The notes: generated from the sequence alone by a model not told the origin. 64,000 nt of DNA from Paraglaciecola marina (GCF_004360155.1 NZ_ML178723.1:259-64258), one strand, 5' to 3'; positions 54,764 through 64,000 are shown, numbered from the stretch's first letter. Program-made: numbers and translations.

Positions 54764-56020
54764 ATGCTAACACGTGATATGAATATTGCTGATTTCGACC
54801 CAGAATTGTACCAAGCGATTCAAGATGAAAACCAACGTCAGGAGCATCATATCGAACTGATCGCTTCTGAAAACTATTGCAGCCCACGTGTACTTGAAGC
54901 ACAGGGATCACAGCTTACAAATAAATACGCAGAAGGTTACCCTCATAAGCGTTACTACGGTGGCTGTGAGTATGTTGATATTGCAGAAGACTTGGCCATA
55001 GAAAGAGCTAAGCAATTATTTGGTTGTGATTACGCTAACGTGCAACCACATGCTGGTTCACAAGCTAACTCTGCTGTATTTATGGCGTTGCTAGAAGCAG
55101 GCGATACGGTTTTAGGTATGAGTTTGGCACACGGCGGTCACTTAACTCATGGTGCGTCAGTGAGCTTTTCTGGTAAAACATATAATGCGGTTCAATACGG
55201 ATTACACCCTGAAACAGGTGAAATCGACATGGCTCAAGTTGAAGCATTAGCCCTAGAGCACAAACCTAAAATGATCATAGGTGGATTCTCTGCATATTCG
55301 GGTATTGTTGATTGGCAAAAATTCCGTGAAATCGCAGATAAAGTTGGTGCTTACTTGTTAGTAGATATGGCTCACGTTGCAGGTTTAGTTGCAGCAGGCG
55401 TATATCCTAGCCCAATGGCTCATGCTCACGTTGTAACAACAACAACTCACAAAACACTAGCTGGTCCTCGTGGCGGGTTAATTTTATCTTCTTGTGGTGA
55501 CGAAGCTATCTACAAAAAGTTAAATAGTGCGGTATTCCCTGGTGGCCAAGGTGGTCCTTTGTGTCACGTGATTGCTGCTAAAGCGGTTGCTTTTAAAGAA
55601 GCACTACAACCAGAATTCAAAGTATACCAACAACAAGTAGTGGCTAACGCTAAAGCTATGGTTGCGGTTATCCAAGAGCGTGGTCATAAAGTTGTATCAG
55701 GCGGCACAGATAACCATTTGTTCTTATTAGACCTAATAGGTAAAGAATACACAGGTAAAGATGCAGACGCAGCCCTTGGTAACGCTAACATCACTGTTAA
55801 TAAAAATTCAGTACCTAATGACCCACGCTCTCCGTTTGTAACCAGTGGTCTACGTATTGGTTCACCAGCTATTACCCGCCGTGGCTTTAAAGAAGAGCAA
55901 GCTAAGCAAGTGGCTAATTGGATCTGTGATGTACTAGACAATATTAACGACGAAGCCGTGATTGCTAAAGTAAAAGGCGAAGTAGTGGCCTTATGTGAAC
56001 AGTTCCCTGTTTACGGTTAA
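54764..56020 (+). CDS. glyA: GlyA, serine hydroxymethyltransferase
   Basis: This 418-residue PLP enzyme interconverts serine and glycine, charging tetrahydrofolate with a one-carbon unit. The PLP lysine is Lys230 in [14 protein letters not shown]. The ATG at 54764 is chosen because GAGGAT lies at 54753-54758; a GTG one codon upstream is unlikely. It has the expected family length. In many gammaproteobacteria glyA lies next to nrdR; here a three-gene insertion separates them. It ends at a clear hairpin terminator. Confidence 0.97.
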   Translation: MLTRDMNIADFDPELYQAIQDENQRQEHHIELIASENYCSPRVLEAQGSQLTNKYAEGYPHKRYYGGCEYVDIAEDLAIERAKQLFGCDYANVQPHAGSQANSAVFMALLEAGDTVLGMSLAHGGHLTHGASVSFSGKTYNAVQYGLHPETGEIDMAQVEALALEHKPKMIIGGFSAYSGIVDWQKFREIADKVGAYLLVDMAHVAGLVAAGVYPSPMAHAHVVTTTTHKTLAGPRGGLILSSCGDEAIYKKLNSAVFPGGQGGPLCHVIAAKAVAFKEALQPEFKVYQQQVVANAKAMVAVIQERGHKVVSGGTDNHLFLLDLIGKEYTGKDADAALGNANITVNKNSVPNDPRSPFVTSGLRIGSPAITRRGFKEEQAKQVANWICDVLDNINDEAVIAKVKGEVVALCEQFPVYG

Positions 56021-56042
56021 GTTAAGCAGTTACTAGACAATT

Positions 56043-56080
56043 AAACAGTGGTTATTAGGTTTAACCACTGTTTACATTTT
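56043..56080. terminator. Terminator between glyA and the Lrp-type regulator gene
   Basis: A perfect 12-bp stem AAACAGTGGTTA (56043-56054) / TAACCACTGTTT (56062-56073) is followed by T-rich sequence. It can serve glyA on the plus strand and the convergent regulator gene on the minus strand. Confidence 0.88.
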
Positions 56081-56092
56081 TAATTGAATAAC

Positions 56093-56515
56093 TTAATAAT
56101 TCGATAGCACTACGCAGGTTACGGTTTTCTCTACTCCTTTTGTTTCACGTATATCATCTACTAGTTCATCTAGCTGAGAGCTGGCTTCTACAGTTAACTC
56201 TAAAATTAAATCATATACACCACTCACTGACATTATCGAGGTTATTTGCGGACGCTGTTGTAATAGTTTAATGACGTGTCGTGATACCCCTGGTGTTAAA
56301 TTGACCAACATCTGTGCTTTTAATAACTTACGTTCGTACTCTGCATCAAATTCAATGGTGAAGCTTTTAATGATACCGCGACGCTGCAAGGTTTCGATTC
56401 TATTTTGAACGGTACTGCGGGACACGCCTAATTGTTTAGCTAGCTCTATAACAGGCCTTCGACTGTTTGCTTTTAACAATGTAATTAACGCTTGGTCTCT
56501 TTCATCCAAATTCAT
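56093..56515 (-). CDS. Lrp/AsnC family transcriptional regulator
   Basis: Using the ATG at 56515 gives 140 residues; a GTG three codons upstream is possible. An N-terminal helix-turn-helix (LAKQLGVSRSTVQNRIETL) is followed by the RAM ligand-binding domain, as in Lrp and AsnC. Such regulators usually sense amino acids and control an adjacent metabolic gene. It is divergent from lysA, so control of lysA and of itself is likely, perhaps by lysine or diaminopimelate. The palindrome at 56577-56590 in the shared region is a candidate site. Confidence 0.88.
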   Translation of the reverse strand: MNLDERDQALITLLKANSRRPVIELAKQLGVSRSTVQNRIETLQRRGIIKSFTIEFDAEYERKLLKAQMLVNLTPGVSRHVIKLLQQRPQITSIMSVSGVYDLILELTVEASSQLDELVDDIRETKGVEKTVTCVVLSNY

Positions 56516-56576
56516 TATTGCCACTCAGTTTTCATATTTACTATCAATATATAGCATTTTGACAGTTGTTTTTAGC

Positions 56577-56590
56577 ATATCGTTCGATAT
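56577..56590. promoter_or_regulatory. Palindrome between the Lrp-type regulator and lysA (candidate operator)
   Basis: ATATCG and CGATAT form a perfect inverted repeat around TT, in the 167-base region shared by the divergent genes. Its position suits an operator for the Lrp-type regulator, but the length is short. Confidence 0.4.
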
Positions 56591-56682
56591 TAACTAGCAA
56601 TATGTGAATTTGTCCAATGGTTTTTCATGCTTAGATTCTCTACTCTTGTAGTCATTAATTGCTTTGGTTACTAGGCGCATAT

Positions 56683-57942
56683 ATGCCATTTGTAGAATAC
56701 AAAAATTCAGTACAACATATTGAATCCCTCTCTGTTTTGGCCTTAGCTGAGCAGTACCCCACACCGTTTTATTGCTACAGTTCAGCAAAGATACGAGCTC
56801 AGTATCGGATGTTTTCTGACGCTTTTTCCCATCTAAATACTTTGGTGTGTTTTGCTGTAAAAGTGAATTCAAATCAAGCAGTATTATCTTTGTTGGCCAA
56901 AGAAGGGGCGGGAGCTGATGTGGTTTCTGTGGGGGAGATTAAACGTGCATTAGCAGCCAATATTCCCGCTGAAAAAATTGTATTTTCAGGAGTAGCTAAA
57001 ACCGAGCAAGAAATGGAGTTTGCGTTAAAACAGCATATTTTATGTTTCAACATTGAGTCAGAGCCAGAGTTGCTTGCTCTTTCTCATGTCGCGAAACGCT
57101 TAAAAATTACAGCCAATATTTCATTTCGGATTAACCCAAATGTGAATGCCAATACTCATAAAAAAATCTCTACGGGTAAAAAGGGCGATAAGTTTGGTGT
57201 GGATATCGAGCATGCAATTTCACTATATCAAAAAGCTTACAATCTTGATTACATTAATGTGACGGGCATCAATATGCATATTGGCAGTCAAATATCTGAT
57301 GTCACCCCTTTTGATTTAGCGATACAAAAAATAAAGGCTTTGTATTGTGAATTAAAAGTACTAAACATCAATATTAACCATGTTGATTTTGGTGGTGGCT
57401 TGGCTGTGAAATATCAAGATGACGAACTCGCAGAGCCTGAGTTATTGGCACAATATGCTGCAGTGGTTAATCGCCATGCTGAGGATTTTAATTGCAGAAT
57501 TCTGTTCGAACCTGGGCGTTTCATAACAGCTAATGCTGGTGTATTAGTGAGTCAAGTTATTTATAAAAAGAACCAATCAGATAAGACTTTACTGATTGTG
57601 GACGCCGCTATGAACGATTTCATCCGACCGACACTTTACGATGCCTACCATAAAATTACAGCGGCAACACAAAACCACAGGTTTGAATGTGTAGATGTAG
57701 TAGGGCCTGTTTGTGAAACAGGTGATTATTTTGCGTTAGACCGCACTATGGAGGTGGTTGAACAAGGTGATTTGATCGTAATCAATTCAGTTGGGGCTTA
57801 TAGTGCGGTTGCGTCTAACAGTTACAATTCAAGGCCTATTATTGCAGAAATTATGGTGCAAGGTGACCAAGTAGCTGTAATTAGAGAAGCCCAAAGTGTA
57901 GATGAGCTGATAGCACGAGATAAAGTGCCAAGTTGGGTTTAA
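56683..57942 (+). CDS. lysA: LysA, diaminopimelate decarboxylase
   Basis: Starting at the ATG at 56683, the protein is 419 residues; a TTG at 56659 would add eight. This fold-type III PLP enzyme decarboxylates meso-diaminopimelate to lysine. The PLP lysine is Lys60 in CFAVKVNSN, and a glycine-rich phosphate-binding segment (DFGGGLAVKY) and the VGPVCETGDYF motif, with the cysteine of the partner active site, are visible. Other decarboxylases of the group differ in these motifs, so LysA is the best call. An Lrp-type regulator is divergent upstream. Confidence 0.88.
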   Translation: MPFVEYKNSVQHIESLSVLALAEQYPTPFYCYSSAKIRAQYRMFSDAFSHLNTLVCFAVKVNSNQAVLSLLAKEGAGADVVSVGEIKRALAANIPAEKIVFSGVAKTEQEMEFALKQHILCFNIESEPELLALSHVAKRLKITANISFRINPNVNANTHKKISTGKKGDKFGVDIEHAISLYQKAYNLDYINVTGINMHIGSQISDVTPFDLAIQKIKALYCELKVLNININHVDFGGGLAVKYQDDELAEPELLAQYAAVVNRHAEDFNCRILFEPGRFITANAGVLVSQVIYKKNQSDKTLLIVDAAMNDFIRPTLYDAYHKITAATQNHRFECVDVVGPVCETGDYFALDRTMEVVEQGDLIVINSVGAYSAVASNSYNSRPIIAEIMVQGDQVAVIREAQSVDELIARDKVPSWV

Positions 57943-58077
57943 ATTTCTCTTAGGTGGTTATCAACTGGTAGTTACAAGTGTTCCTTATGATACTTCATAC
58001 GCATAGATGAATTACCCATTGTATTTTTCTGATTAGGTCTACTAGGCTAAGGCTTTTAGTATTTAAGGAAGATAAAA

Positions 58078-58536
58078 TTGAAAAAATTAATAATGGTTGG
58101 GTTGTTAGTTACGGTTTCACAGTCATCAATGGCAGTAGGTCTGGTTAATGATATGCAACTATGCCAAGGAGTCATTGAGTTCGTTGATAATAAGTTGAAG
58201 AAAGCCCCTAGGTATTACGATAAAGCCGATGTCAAAACGGTTCGTCAAGGGCTTGAAGCTTATAATCAATATATTCAACGTGAAATTGTTGCACCTAGAT
58301 TATTGAAATTTAATGGCGGTGACGCAGAAAAAACCAAGCAGATGCAAAAGCAGGTTGATGCATATAAATCAACAGTCGTAAATCAGTTGCAAAGTCGTTA
58401 CCCGCAAGAGAACTTGCTTACTGACCACGCCATATCTGTCAATGATTGTGCTAAAAAAGCGGTGCCTTCTGGTGAAGATCTCGATAGATTAAAGGATGCC
58501 GTTAATACCATGGTCAAATTAGCTCAAATGAATTGA
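58078..58536 (+). CDS. Small exported protein of unknown function
   Basis: This 152-residue protein uses a TTG start behind AAGGAAG. It has a signal peptide (about 1-19, ending SSMA). The mature part is helical and charged, with two cysteines (around residues 28 and 121) that could form a disulfide in the periplasm. I do not recognise the family. It is between lysA and nrdR with no apparent link to either. The TTG start and the clear signal peptide support it as a real gene. Confidence 0.6.
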   Translation: MKKLIMVGLLVTVSQSSMAVGLVNDMQLCQGVIEFVDNKLKKAPRYYDKADVKTVRQGLEAYNQYIQREIVAPRLLKFNGGDAEKTKQMQKQVDAYKSTVVNQLQSRYPQENLLTDHAISVNDCAKKAVPSGEDLDRLKDAVNTMVKLAQMN

Positions 58537-58624
58537 TAAAGACTACCTTCTTCAGGCTGTTGTATCACTTGAAGAGAAATTTTGGTAATTTAGTTAAATT
58601 AATTTATCCGATATAGATATTCAC

Positions 58625-59074
58625 ATGCACTGCCCATTTTGTTCTGTTCAAGAAACTAAAGTCATCGATTCTCGCCTAGTGTCGGATGGCAGTCATGTGA
58701 GACGCCGTCGTGAATGTACAGTTTGCAAAGAGCGCTTTACCACCTTTGAAATGGCAGAGTTAGTGATGCCACGAATTGTAAAACGTGATGGCTCTCGCGA
58801 ACCTTTCAACGAAGACAAACTTCGAGCAGGTTTACAACGAGCTCTAGAAAAGCGCCCCGTCAGTACTGAAGAGGTTGAGCAGTGCATTAGCCGGCTTAAG
58901 TCATCTTTACGTGCCACAGGTGAGCGTGAAGTAAGTAGCGAATTTTTAGGCAATTTAATTATGACTGCCTTAAAAGAGCTAGATAAAGTGGCTTATGTAA
59001 GATTTGCGTCTGTTTACCGCTCTTTTGAAGATATTCGAGAGTTTGGTGAAGAAATAGCCCGCCTTGGCGACTAG
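58625..59074 (+). CDS. nrdR: NrdR, ribonucleotide reductase transcriptional repressor
   Basis: This 149-residue regulator has a zinc ribbon with Cys3, Cys6, Cys31 and Cys34 (HCPFC, CTVC), then an ATP-cone domain ([15 protein letters not shown]). It represses ribonucleotide reductase genes when dATP and ATP bind the cone. It lies at the head of the riboflavin cluster, its usual position in gammaproteobacteria. Confidence 0.96.
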   Translation: MHCPFCSVQETKVIDSRLVSDGSHVRRRRECTVCKERFTTFEMAELVMPRIVKRDGSREPFNEDKLRAGLQRALEKRPVSTEEVEQCISRLKSSLRATGEREVSSEFLGNLIMTALKELDKVAYVRFASVYRSFEDIREFGEEIARLGD

Positions 59075-59119
59075 CCTTACCTTCCTTCTATTACCTTTAA
59101 CTCTTAGGTATTAAATACA

Positions 59120-60259
59120 GTGTTTGAATTTTCCTTAATCGACCATCAGATGATGGCGTTAGCTATTCAGTTGGCAAAACGTGGTCAATATACCACGTCA
59201 CCTAATCCTAATGTTGGGTGCGTTATTAGCAACCCCGCAGGGAAGATAGTAGGGCAAGGCTGGCATCAAAAAGCCGGTACTCCCCATGCAGAAGTCCATG
59301 CATTAAATCAAGCTGGAAAATTAGCACTAGGTGCTACTGCATATGTCACTTTAGAACCATGTAGCCATTTTGGACGTACACCACCTTGTGCAGAAGCATT
59401 AGTTAAAGCTGGGGTGCGCCGAGTCGTTATAGCCATGCAAGACCCAAATCCTGTGGTGTCAGGTAATGGCATAAAGATACTAAAGCAAGCAGGCATAGGC
59501 GTTGATACTGGGTTATTACAAAGTGCTGCTGAGCAGTTAAACCTAGGGTTTATTAAGCGCATGTCTGAAGGTTTGCCTAGAGTTACTGTGAAACTCGCAG
59601 CAAGTTTAGATGGTAAAACCGCCCTTAAAAACGGTCTGAGTCAGTGGATAACAGGTGCGGAGGCGCGCCAAGATGTGCAGCGCCACAGGGCAAAAAGTTG
59701 CGCGATTTTAAGTGGCTCGGGCACAGTCATAGCTGATAACCCATCACTAAATGTGCGCTATGCGGAGCTGGGCCTGAGCTCTGATGAGTTAGCGTTAGAA
59801 AATTTGCGACAACCACTTAGAGTTATTTTAGATGGCCGTAACCAGTTGCCACCTAATTTAAACCTTTTGCAGCAAGGCAGTTCACAACAAGCCGGTGACG
59901 TTTTACTTATTAATGGCAAAAAAAGCGCGCACACGTTTGCAGACCATGTAAATCAATGGCAAGGGCCGTTTAATGGTAACAAGTTAGATCTTAAAGCTGT
60001 GATGGGAGAGCTGGCAAGTCGGCAAATAAATGAAATATGGGTTGAAGCAGGGGCTAAGCTAGCAGGAGCCTTATTGCAAAATAACTTGATAGATGAATTG
60101 ATTTTATACCAAGCGCCCAAACTTATAGGGGGCAGCGGGCAGAACTTGTTTGATACTTTGCCCATTGAATCTATGGATGAAGTACATGACTTGTCTTGGA
60201 CCGATGTTAGGCAAGTGGGTAAAGACCTAAAGATGACCGCACATTTTATTCGTAAATGA
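59120..60259 (+). CDS. ribD: RibD, riboflavin deaminase/reductase
   Basis: This 379-residue bifunctional enzyme performs the second and third steps of riboflavin synthesis from GTP: deamination of the pyrimidine and reduction of the ribosyl side chain. The N-terminal deaminase domain shows the zinc motifs HAEVHAL and PCSHFGRTPPC; the C-terminal reductase domain begins near PRVTVKLAASLDGK. It starts with GTG at 59120, 46 bases after nrdR, and is followed by ribE at 36 bases. Confidence 0.95.
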   Translation: MFEFSLIDHQMMALAIQLAKRGQYTTSPNPNVGCVISNPAGKIVGQGWHQKAGTPHAEVHALNQAGKLALGATAYVTLEPCSHFGRTPPCAEALVKAGVRRVVIAMQDPNPVVSGNGIKILKQAGIGVDTGLLQSAAEQLNLGFIKRMSEGLPRVTVKLAASLDGKTALKNGLSQWITGAEARQDVQRHRAKSCAILSGSGTVIADNPSLNVRYAELGLSSDELALENLRQPLRVILDGRNQLPPNLNLLQQGSSQQAGDVLLINGKKSAHTFADHVNQWQGPFNGNKLDLKAVMGELASRQINEIWVEAGAKLAGALLQNNLIDELILYQAPKLIGGSGQNLFDTLPIESMDEVHDLSWTDVRQVGKDLKMTAHFIRK

Positions 60260-60295
60260 ATAACCGGTTATCCCAAAAAGAGTAACTGAGAGATT

Positions 60296-60967
60296 ATGTT
60301 TACAGGAATTATTGAAGATGTGGGAGTTATCGAAAGCCTAACCCCAAGCGGTGAAGACATTCGTTTGTCGATAAAAGTACAAAAGCTCGATATGAGTGAC
60401 GTTAAGCTTGGCGACAGTATTGCCAACAACGGTGTGTGCTTAACTGTGGTTGCGTTATCAAAACATAGCTTTAGTGCTGATGTATCTCACGAAACCATAA
60501 AGCGTACAGGTTTTGCATCCTATCAGGCTGGCAGCAAAGTCAACTTAGAAAAAGCCATGCAGGCTAATGGTCGTTTAGGTGGCCACATTGTCAGTGGTCA
60601 TGTAGATGGCTTAGGTGAAGTATTGTCAATTTCTAAGGTTGGCCGATACGTAGAAATATGGGTGCAAGCACCTGATGAACTAGCTAAATATTTAGCTGAA
60701 AAAGGCTCGATAACTGTTGATGGCGTAAGTTTAACTGTCAATCAAGTAGATGGTGCTAAATTTTTACTGACCCTTATTCCCCATAGCCTACAAGAAACCA
60801 TAATAGGTTTGTATCAAGTTGGTACCAAAGTAAATTTAGAAGTAGACGTCATTGCTCGGTATTTAGAGCGCCTTATGCTAGGCGATAAGGCAGCGCAGTC
60901 GAATTCGGACACGAGTAAAAAAGATATTAGCATGGCGTTTTTAGCAGAAAACGGCTACTTGAAGTAA
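60296..60967 (+). CDS. ribE: RibE, riboflavin synthase alpha chain
   Basis: This 223-residue enzyme dismutates two molecules of 6,7-dimethyl-8-ribityllumazine to riboflavin. It consists of two homologous barrels, starting MFTGIIEDVG and with the second half marked by GGHIVSGHVDG. It is also called ribC in E. coli. It follows ribD and precedes ribBX, all on the plus strand. Confidence 0.95.
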   Translation: MFTGIIEDVGVIESLTPSGEDIRLSIKVQKLDMSDVKLGDSIANNGVCLTVVALSKHSFSADVSHETIKRTGFASYQAGSKVNLEKAMQANGRLGGHIVSGHVDGLGEVLSISKVGRYVEIWVQAPDELAKYLAEKGSITVDGVSLTVNQVDGAKFLLTLIPHSLQETIIGLYQVGTKVNLEVDVIARYLERLMLGDKAAQSNSDTSKKDISMAFLAENGYLK

Positions 60968-61017
60968 ATTAAGTGTACGGGCCTTGGCTCTGCATCATGA
61001 AAGAAGATAGTAAAAAT

Positions 61018-62118
61018 ATGTCATTTAACAGCAGTGAAGAGATTATTGAAGATATTCGTCAAGGTAAAATGGTTATCTTGATGGATGACGAAGACAGAGA
61101 GAACGAAGGCGACCTAATTATGGCGGCGCAGCACGTTACTCCTGAAGCCATTAATTTTATGGTTACCCATGCTAGAGGTTTAGTTTGCCTACCAATGACA
61201 GCTGAACGCTGTAAAGCCCTTAATTTACCCTTAATGGTAGACAATAACGAAGCGCAGTTTTCCACTAACTTCACAGTGTCGATAGAAGCTGCAAAAGGGG
61301 TGACTACAGGTATTTCAGCAGCAGACCGCGCCAGAACCATACTTGCAGCGGTTGCTAAAAATGCTGTTGCTCAAGATATAGTGCAACCAGGTCATATTTT
61401 TCCTCTTATCAGTAAAGAAGGCGGAGTATTGAATCGAGCTGGACATACCGAAGCTGGTGTTGATTTAGCACGTTTAGCAGGGTGTGAGCCAGCGTCTGTG
61501 ATAGTAGAAATATTAAACGAAGATGGCTCCATGGCAAGACGTCCAGAGCTAGAAGTTTTCGCTAAAAAGCACGATTTGAAAATTGGTACCATTGCCGACC
61601 TAATTGAATACCGTAATTTAAACGAAACCACCATAGAGCAAGTTGCAGAGTGTAAATTGCCTACAGAGTTCGGCGAGTTTGATTTGGTGACGTTTAAAGA
61701 TGTCATCGATAATCAAGTACACTTTGCCATGTGTAAAGGTGAAATTAAGAGTGATACAGCGACGTTAGTGAGAGTGCATTTAATTAATAGTTTTAGTGAT
61801 TTATTAGGCTCGCAACGTTCTATCGAGCGCAGTATGAGCTTACCAGAAGCGATTAAAACCATTGCTGAAAACGGTGGGGTATTAGTACTTTTAGGTAAAA
61901 ATGAAGATTTGCTAAATCAAGTTAAACAATTTCAAGCACAAGACAAAGGTGAAACACCCACTACCGCACCTTGGACTGGCTCATCAAGAACAGTCGGAGT
62001 GGGCAGTCAAATCTTAGCAAGCCTAGGTGTTAAAAAGATGCGTTTACTCAGTAAACCTAAAAAGTATCATGCTTTATCGGGTTATGGCCTTGAAGTTGTT
62101 GAGTATGTATCGGTTTAG
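61018..62118 (+). CDS. ribBX: RibBX: DHBP synthase with a degenerate GTP cyclohydrolase II domain
   Basis: Starting at the ATG at 61018 the protein is 366 residues. The N-terminal DHBP synthase domain is intact ([25 protein letters not shown]) and makes the four-carbon unit of riboflavin. The C-terminal domain resembles GTP cyclohydrolase II but lacks the zinc-binding cysteine motif (the GSLRCDC-type segment is replaced by [10 protein letters not shown]), so it should not catalyse the first step. This matches RibBX of Shewanella and relatives, with a separate ribA elsewhere. Earlier in-frame ATGs (60973, 60997) are less likely by alignment to the family start. Confidence 0.9.
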   Translation: MSFNSSEEIIEDIRQGKMVILMDDEDRENEGDLIMAAQHVTPEAINFMVTHARGLVCLPMTAERCKALNLPLMVDNNEAQFSTNFTVSIEAAKGVTTGISAADRARTILAAVAKNAVAQDIVQPGHIFPLISKEGGVLNRAGHTEAGVDLARLAGCEPASVIVEILNEDGSMARRPELEVFAKKHDLKIGTIADLIEYRNLNETTIEQVAECKLPTEFGEFDLVTFKDVIDNQVHFAMCKGEIKSDTATLVRVHLINSFSDLLGSQRSIERSMSLPEAIKTIAENGGVLVLLGKNEDLLNQVKQFQAQDKGETPTTAPWTGSSRTVGVGSQILASLGVKKMRLLSKPKKYHALSGYGLEVVEYVSV

Positions 62119-62166
62119 CTTTAATAAGTTCAAATCGTACAAAAAATCTCAATATTTCCCTTGTTA

Positions 62167-62190
62167 GGTGTGCTAAACTGCGCGCCGATT
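62167..62190 (+). promoter_or_regulatory. Possible internal promoter before ribH
   Basis: An extended -10 sequence (TGTGCTAAACT, with TAAACT at 62174-62179) followed by a GC-rich discriminator lies about 35 bases upstream of the ribH ATG. A -35 match is weak. It could drive ribH, nusB and thiL apart from the upstream genes. Confidence 0.4.
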
Positions 62191-62210
62191 TTTCTAGTAA
62201 GGTTTTTTAG

Positions 62211-62687
62211 ATGAACATCATTGAAGGTAACATGCGTGCAACAGGCAAAAAGTTTGCTTTGGTTGTGTCTCGCTTCAACAGTTTTGTAGTTGAAAGTTTA
62301 GTGGATGGCGCACTTGACGCACTTGAAAGACAAGGTGAAGTAAACGATCAAGATATAACGTTAGTTCGCGTTCCTGGCGCCTATGAATTACCCATTGCAG
62401 CTAAAAAACTTGCTGAACAAAACAAATATGACGCAATTATCGCCTTAGGTGCAGTGATACGTGGTGGTACACCGCATTTTGAGTTTGTTGCAGGCGAATG
62501 TAATAAAGGTCTTGCTCAAGTTTCTTTAGATTATGGTGTTCCTGTGTCTTTTGGCGTTATCACTACAGATAGTATTGAGCAAGCTATTGAGCGTTCAGGT
62601 ACTAAAGCCGGCAATAAAGGCGCTGAAGCCGCTGTTGGTGCACTAGAAATGGTTAATGTTTTAGCCAATATAGAAGAGGCCAAATAG
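62211..62687 (+). CDS. ribH: RibH, 6,7-dimethyl-8-ribityllumazine synthase
   Basis: This 158-residue enzyme condenses the pyrimidine and four-carbon intermediates to the lumazine precursor of riboflavin. Motifs [31 protein letters not shown] and [20 protein letters not shown] are visible. Its stop is directly followed by the GTG start of nusB. Confidence 0.96.
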   Translation: MNIIEGNMRATGKKFALVVSRFNSFVVESLVDGALDALERQGEVNDQDITLVRVPGAYELPIAAKKLAEQNKYDAIIALGAVIRGGTPHFEFVAGECNKGLAQVSLDYGVPVSFGVITTDSIEQAIERSGTKAGNKGAEAAVGALEMVNVLANIEEAK

Positions 62688-63110
62688 GTGAAACCTCAAG
62701 CCCGTCGTCTCTCCCGTGAATTAGCGGTACAAGCTATCTATTCTTGGCAAATGACCAAGAACCCTGTGGAACAAATTGAGCTGAGCATAGTGACCAGCAA
62801 TAACATGCAAAAAGTTGATACTGAGTACTTTTTAGAGCTATTGCGTAATGTGGTTAAAGATTGTGCTGAGCTGGATAAAAAAATGAAGCCCTATTTAGGC
62901 AGGTTGCCAGAAGAACTCGATCCAGTAGAGTTTGCGATCCTTCGAATCGCTACCTATGAACTGGTTGCAAGAATTGATGTCCCTTATAAGGTGGTTATCA
63001 ACGAAGCTATAGAGCTTGCGAAATCATTTGGTGCAGAAGATAGCCATAAATTTGTTAATGGTGTGCTTGATAAAGCCATCAAGACTCTGCGTAAAGACGA
63101 GCGCTCATAA
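62688..63110 (+). CDS. nusB: NusB, transcription antitermination factor
   Basis: This 140-residue all-helical RNA-binding protein works with NusE (S10) on boxA RNA during rRNA transcription antitermination. The start RRLSRELAVQAIYSW and the later VINEAIELAKSFGAEDSHKFVNGVLD match the family. It starts with GTG immediately after the ribH stop, so translation is coupled. Confidence 0.95.
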   Translation: MKPQARRLSRELAVQAIYSWQMTKNPVEQIELSIVTSNNMQKVDTEYFLELLRNVVKDCAELDKKMKPYLGRLPEELDPVEFAILRIATYELVARIDVPYKVVINEAIELAKSFGAEDSHKFVNGVLDKAIKTLRKDERS

Positions 63111-63175
63111 AAGATTGTGTAACAGCAATAACGTGAGTCTTCACCAAGCGCAGCTCAACTAGAAGTAGTGTGATT

Positions 63176-64000
63176 GTGAAAGAATTTAAAGTTATTGAAG
63201 ACTTTTTTAAGCAACAAAGTTATCAACGTAAAGATGTCATTATTGGTATTGGTGATGATGGCGCAATAACCCATATTCCAGAAGGGCAAGCGTTAGTTAC
63301 TACCACAGACACTTTACTAAGTGGTGTGCATTTTTTGCCTTCGACTAGTGCCCATGCTATTGCTCAAAAAGCCATAGCCGTTAATTTAAGCGACTTAGCA
63401 GCTATGGGGGCAGAGCCAGCATGGATAAGTTTGTCTCTAAGTTTGCCAGAAATTGACAAAGTTTGGCTTGAAGAGTTTTCTAGAGGTATTAGAGAGCATG
63501 CTGAATATTATTCAGTTCAATTAATTGGTGGTGATACTGTTCATGGTCCTCTGGCTGTTACTATTACCGCGCAGGGTTTTGTTCCTTACGATCAAGCATT
63601 GACACGAAGCAAAGCCAAACCCGGTGATTCGGTTTATGTCACCGGCAGCATAGGTGACGCAGGTGTGGGGCTACAACTGGCGCAGCTTAAGCGTAAAATC
63701 AATAACCAAGAACATCATGACTTTCTGGTTAATCGACTCGATTATCCCACTCCAAGACTGCTAGTCGGTACTAGCCTAAGACGTGTCGCTAGCGGTTGTA
63801 TCGACTTATCTGACGGACTGATATCTGATATTCAACATATTCTCAAAGCTTCTCAATGTGGTGCTGTTATCCATGTTGATAAACTGCCATTATCAGACGC
63901 GATGGTAGCCTCAGTAGACCCAGATGAAGCGATTAAGTTTGCATTAAGTGCGGGTGATGATTACGAGTTGTTGTTCACAGTAAGTGAGGAACAAAAAGGC
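63176..64000 (+). CDS. thiL: ThiL, thiamine-monophosphate kinase (partial)
   Basis: The frame starts with GTG at 63176 and runs open to the window edge (275 codons), so its C-terminus is missing. It phosphorylates thiamine monophosphate to the active cofactor thiamine pyrophosphate. Motifs GIGDDGA (Mg/ATP binding), TTTDTLLSGVHF, NLSDLAAMGAEPAW, GGDTVHG and DLSDGLISDI match the family. It follows nusB, as in many gammaproteobacteria. Confidence 0.94.
   Translation, partial: MKEFKVIEDFFKQQSYQRKDVIIGIGDDGAITHIPEGQALVTTTDTLLSGVHFLPSTSAHAIAQKAIAVNLSDLAAMGAEPAWISLSLSLPEIDKVWLEEFSRGIREHAEYYSVQLIGGDTVHGPLAVTITAQGFVPYDQALTRSKAKPGDSVYVTGSIGDAGVGLQLAQLKRKINNQEHHDFLVNRLDYPTPRLLVGTSLRRVASGCIDLSDGLISDIQHILKASQCGAVIHVDKLPLSDAMVASVDPDEAIKFALSAGDDYELLFTVSEEQKG

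Noticed and set aside
62119-62210. FMN riboswitch before ribH or in the rib cluster
   Set aside because: The space is too short and lacks the conserved FMN-element sequence blocks.

Overview
The window is 64 kb of AT-rich chromosome from a marine gammaproteobacterium, most likely Alteromonadales (Alteromonadaceae, Paraglaciecola/Glaciecola/Alteromonas-like). This is an inference from the gene families: OxyR-AhpCF, TamAB, two TonB-dependent receptors, two NhaC-type antiporters, a FadE-like acyl-CoA dehydrogenase, and the nrdR-ribD-ribE-ribBX-ribH-nusB-thiL block typical of this class. I see no rRNA, tRNA, CRISPR array, intact insertion sequence or prophage. Coding density is high and strands switch often, with hairpin terminators at many gene ends.

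Layout, left half. 1-1.4 kb: the end of an unknown gene, a repeat-built lipoprotein and a candidate 39-residue peptide. 1.4-5 kb: peroxide defence, with oxyR divergent from ahpC and ahpF; ahpC and ahpF carry matching promoter/hairpin leaders. 5.1-8.1 kb: PhyH oxygenase, class II aldolase and enolase-superfamily enzyme, probably a sugar-acid or small-molecule catabolic operon. 8.1-13.9 kb: orphan sugar-binding protein, M28 peptidase, NhaC antiporter, and a Tat-exported D-amino-acid-oxidase-like lipoprotein whose domain order looks circularly permuted. 14.1-16.1 kb: a DUF2239 protein overlapping a MATE pump behind a strong palindrome. 16.1-18.4 kb: FadE-like enzyme. 18.7-23.9 kb: periplasmic binding protein, then a three-gene envelope module (MMPL/RND pump, LolA-like periplasmic protein, outer-membrane barrel). 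23.9-26.7 kb: a decayed HD-GYP remnant and the glutathione-dependent formaldehyde detoxification pair. 26.9-29.2 kb: an outer-membrane barrel, then a lactonase-like amidohydrolase with an SDR.

Layout, right half. 29.3-34.9 kb: tamA-tamB. 34.9-36.3 kb: AEC transporter and DUF2721 protein. 36.4-42.6 kb: iron-siderophore locus (exported Fes-like esterase, Fur-box-like intergenic region, TonB-dependent receptor, two small membrane proteins, PepSY reductase-like protein). 42.7-47.2 kb: rimO, a small conserved protein, an NTF2-like protein and a soluble hybrid histidine kinase. 47.4-51.7 kb: second TonB-dependent receptor and second NhaC antiporter. 51.8-56 kb: ettA, a Gfo/Idh/MocA oxidoreductase and glyA. 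56.1-58.5 kb: an Lrp-type regulator divergent from lysA, plus a small exported protein. 58.6-64 kb: nrdR, riboflavin biosynthesis, nusB and the start of thiL, cut by the window edge.

Most genes are housekeeping or ordinary accessory functions. The least explained items are the permuted Tat-lipoprotein oxidase, the DUF2239-MATE pair with its palindrome, the MMPL/LolA-like/barrel module, the twin hairpin leaders of ahpC and ahpF, and the repeat-built lipoprotein at the left end. All family names come from recognising motifs by eye; no database search was run.
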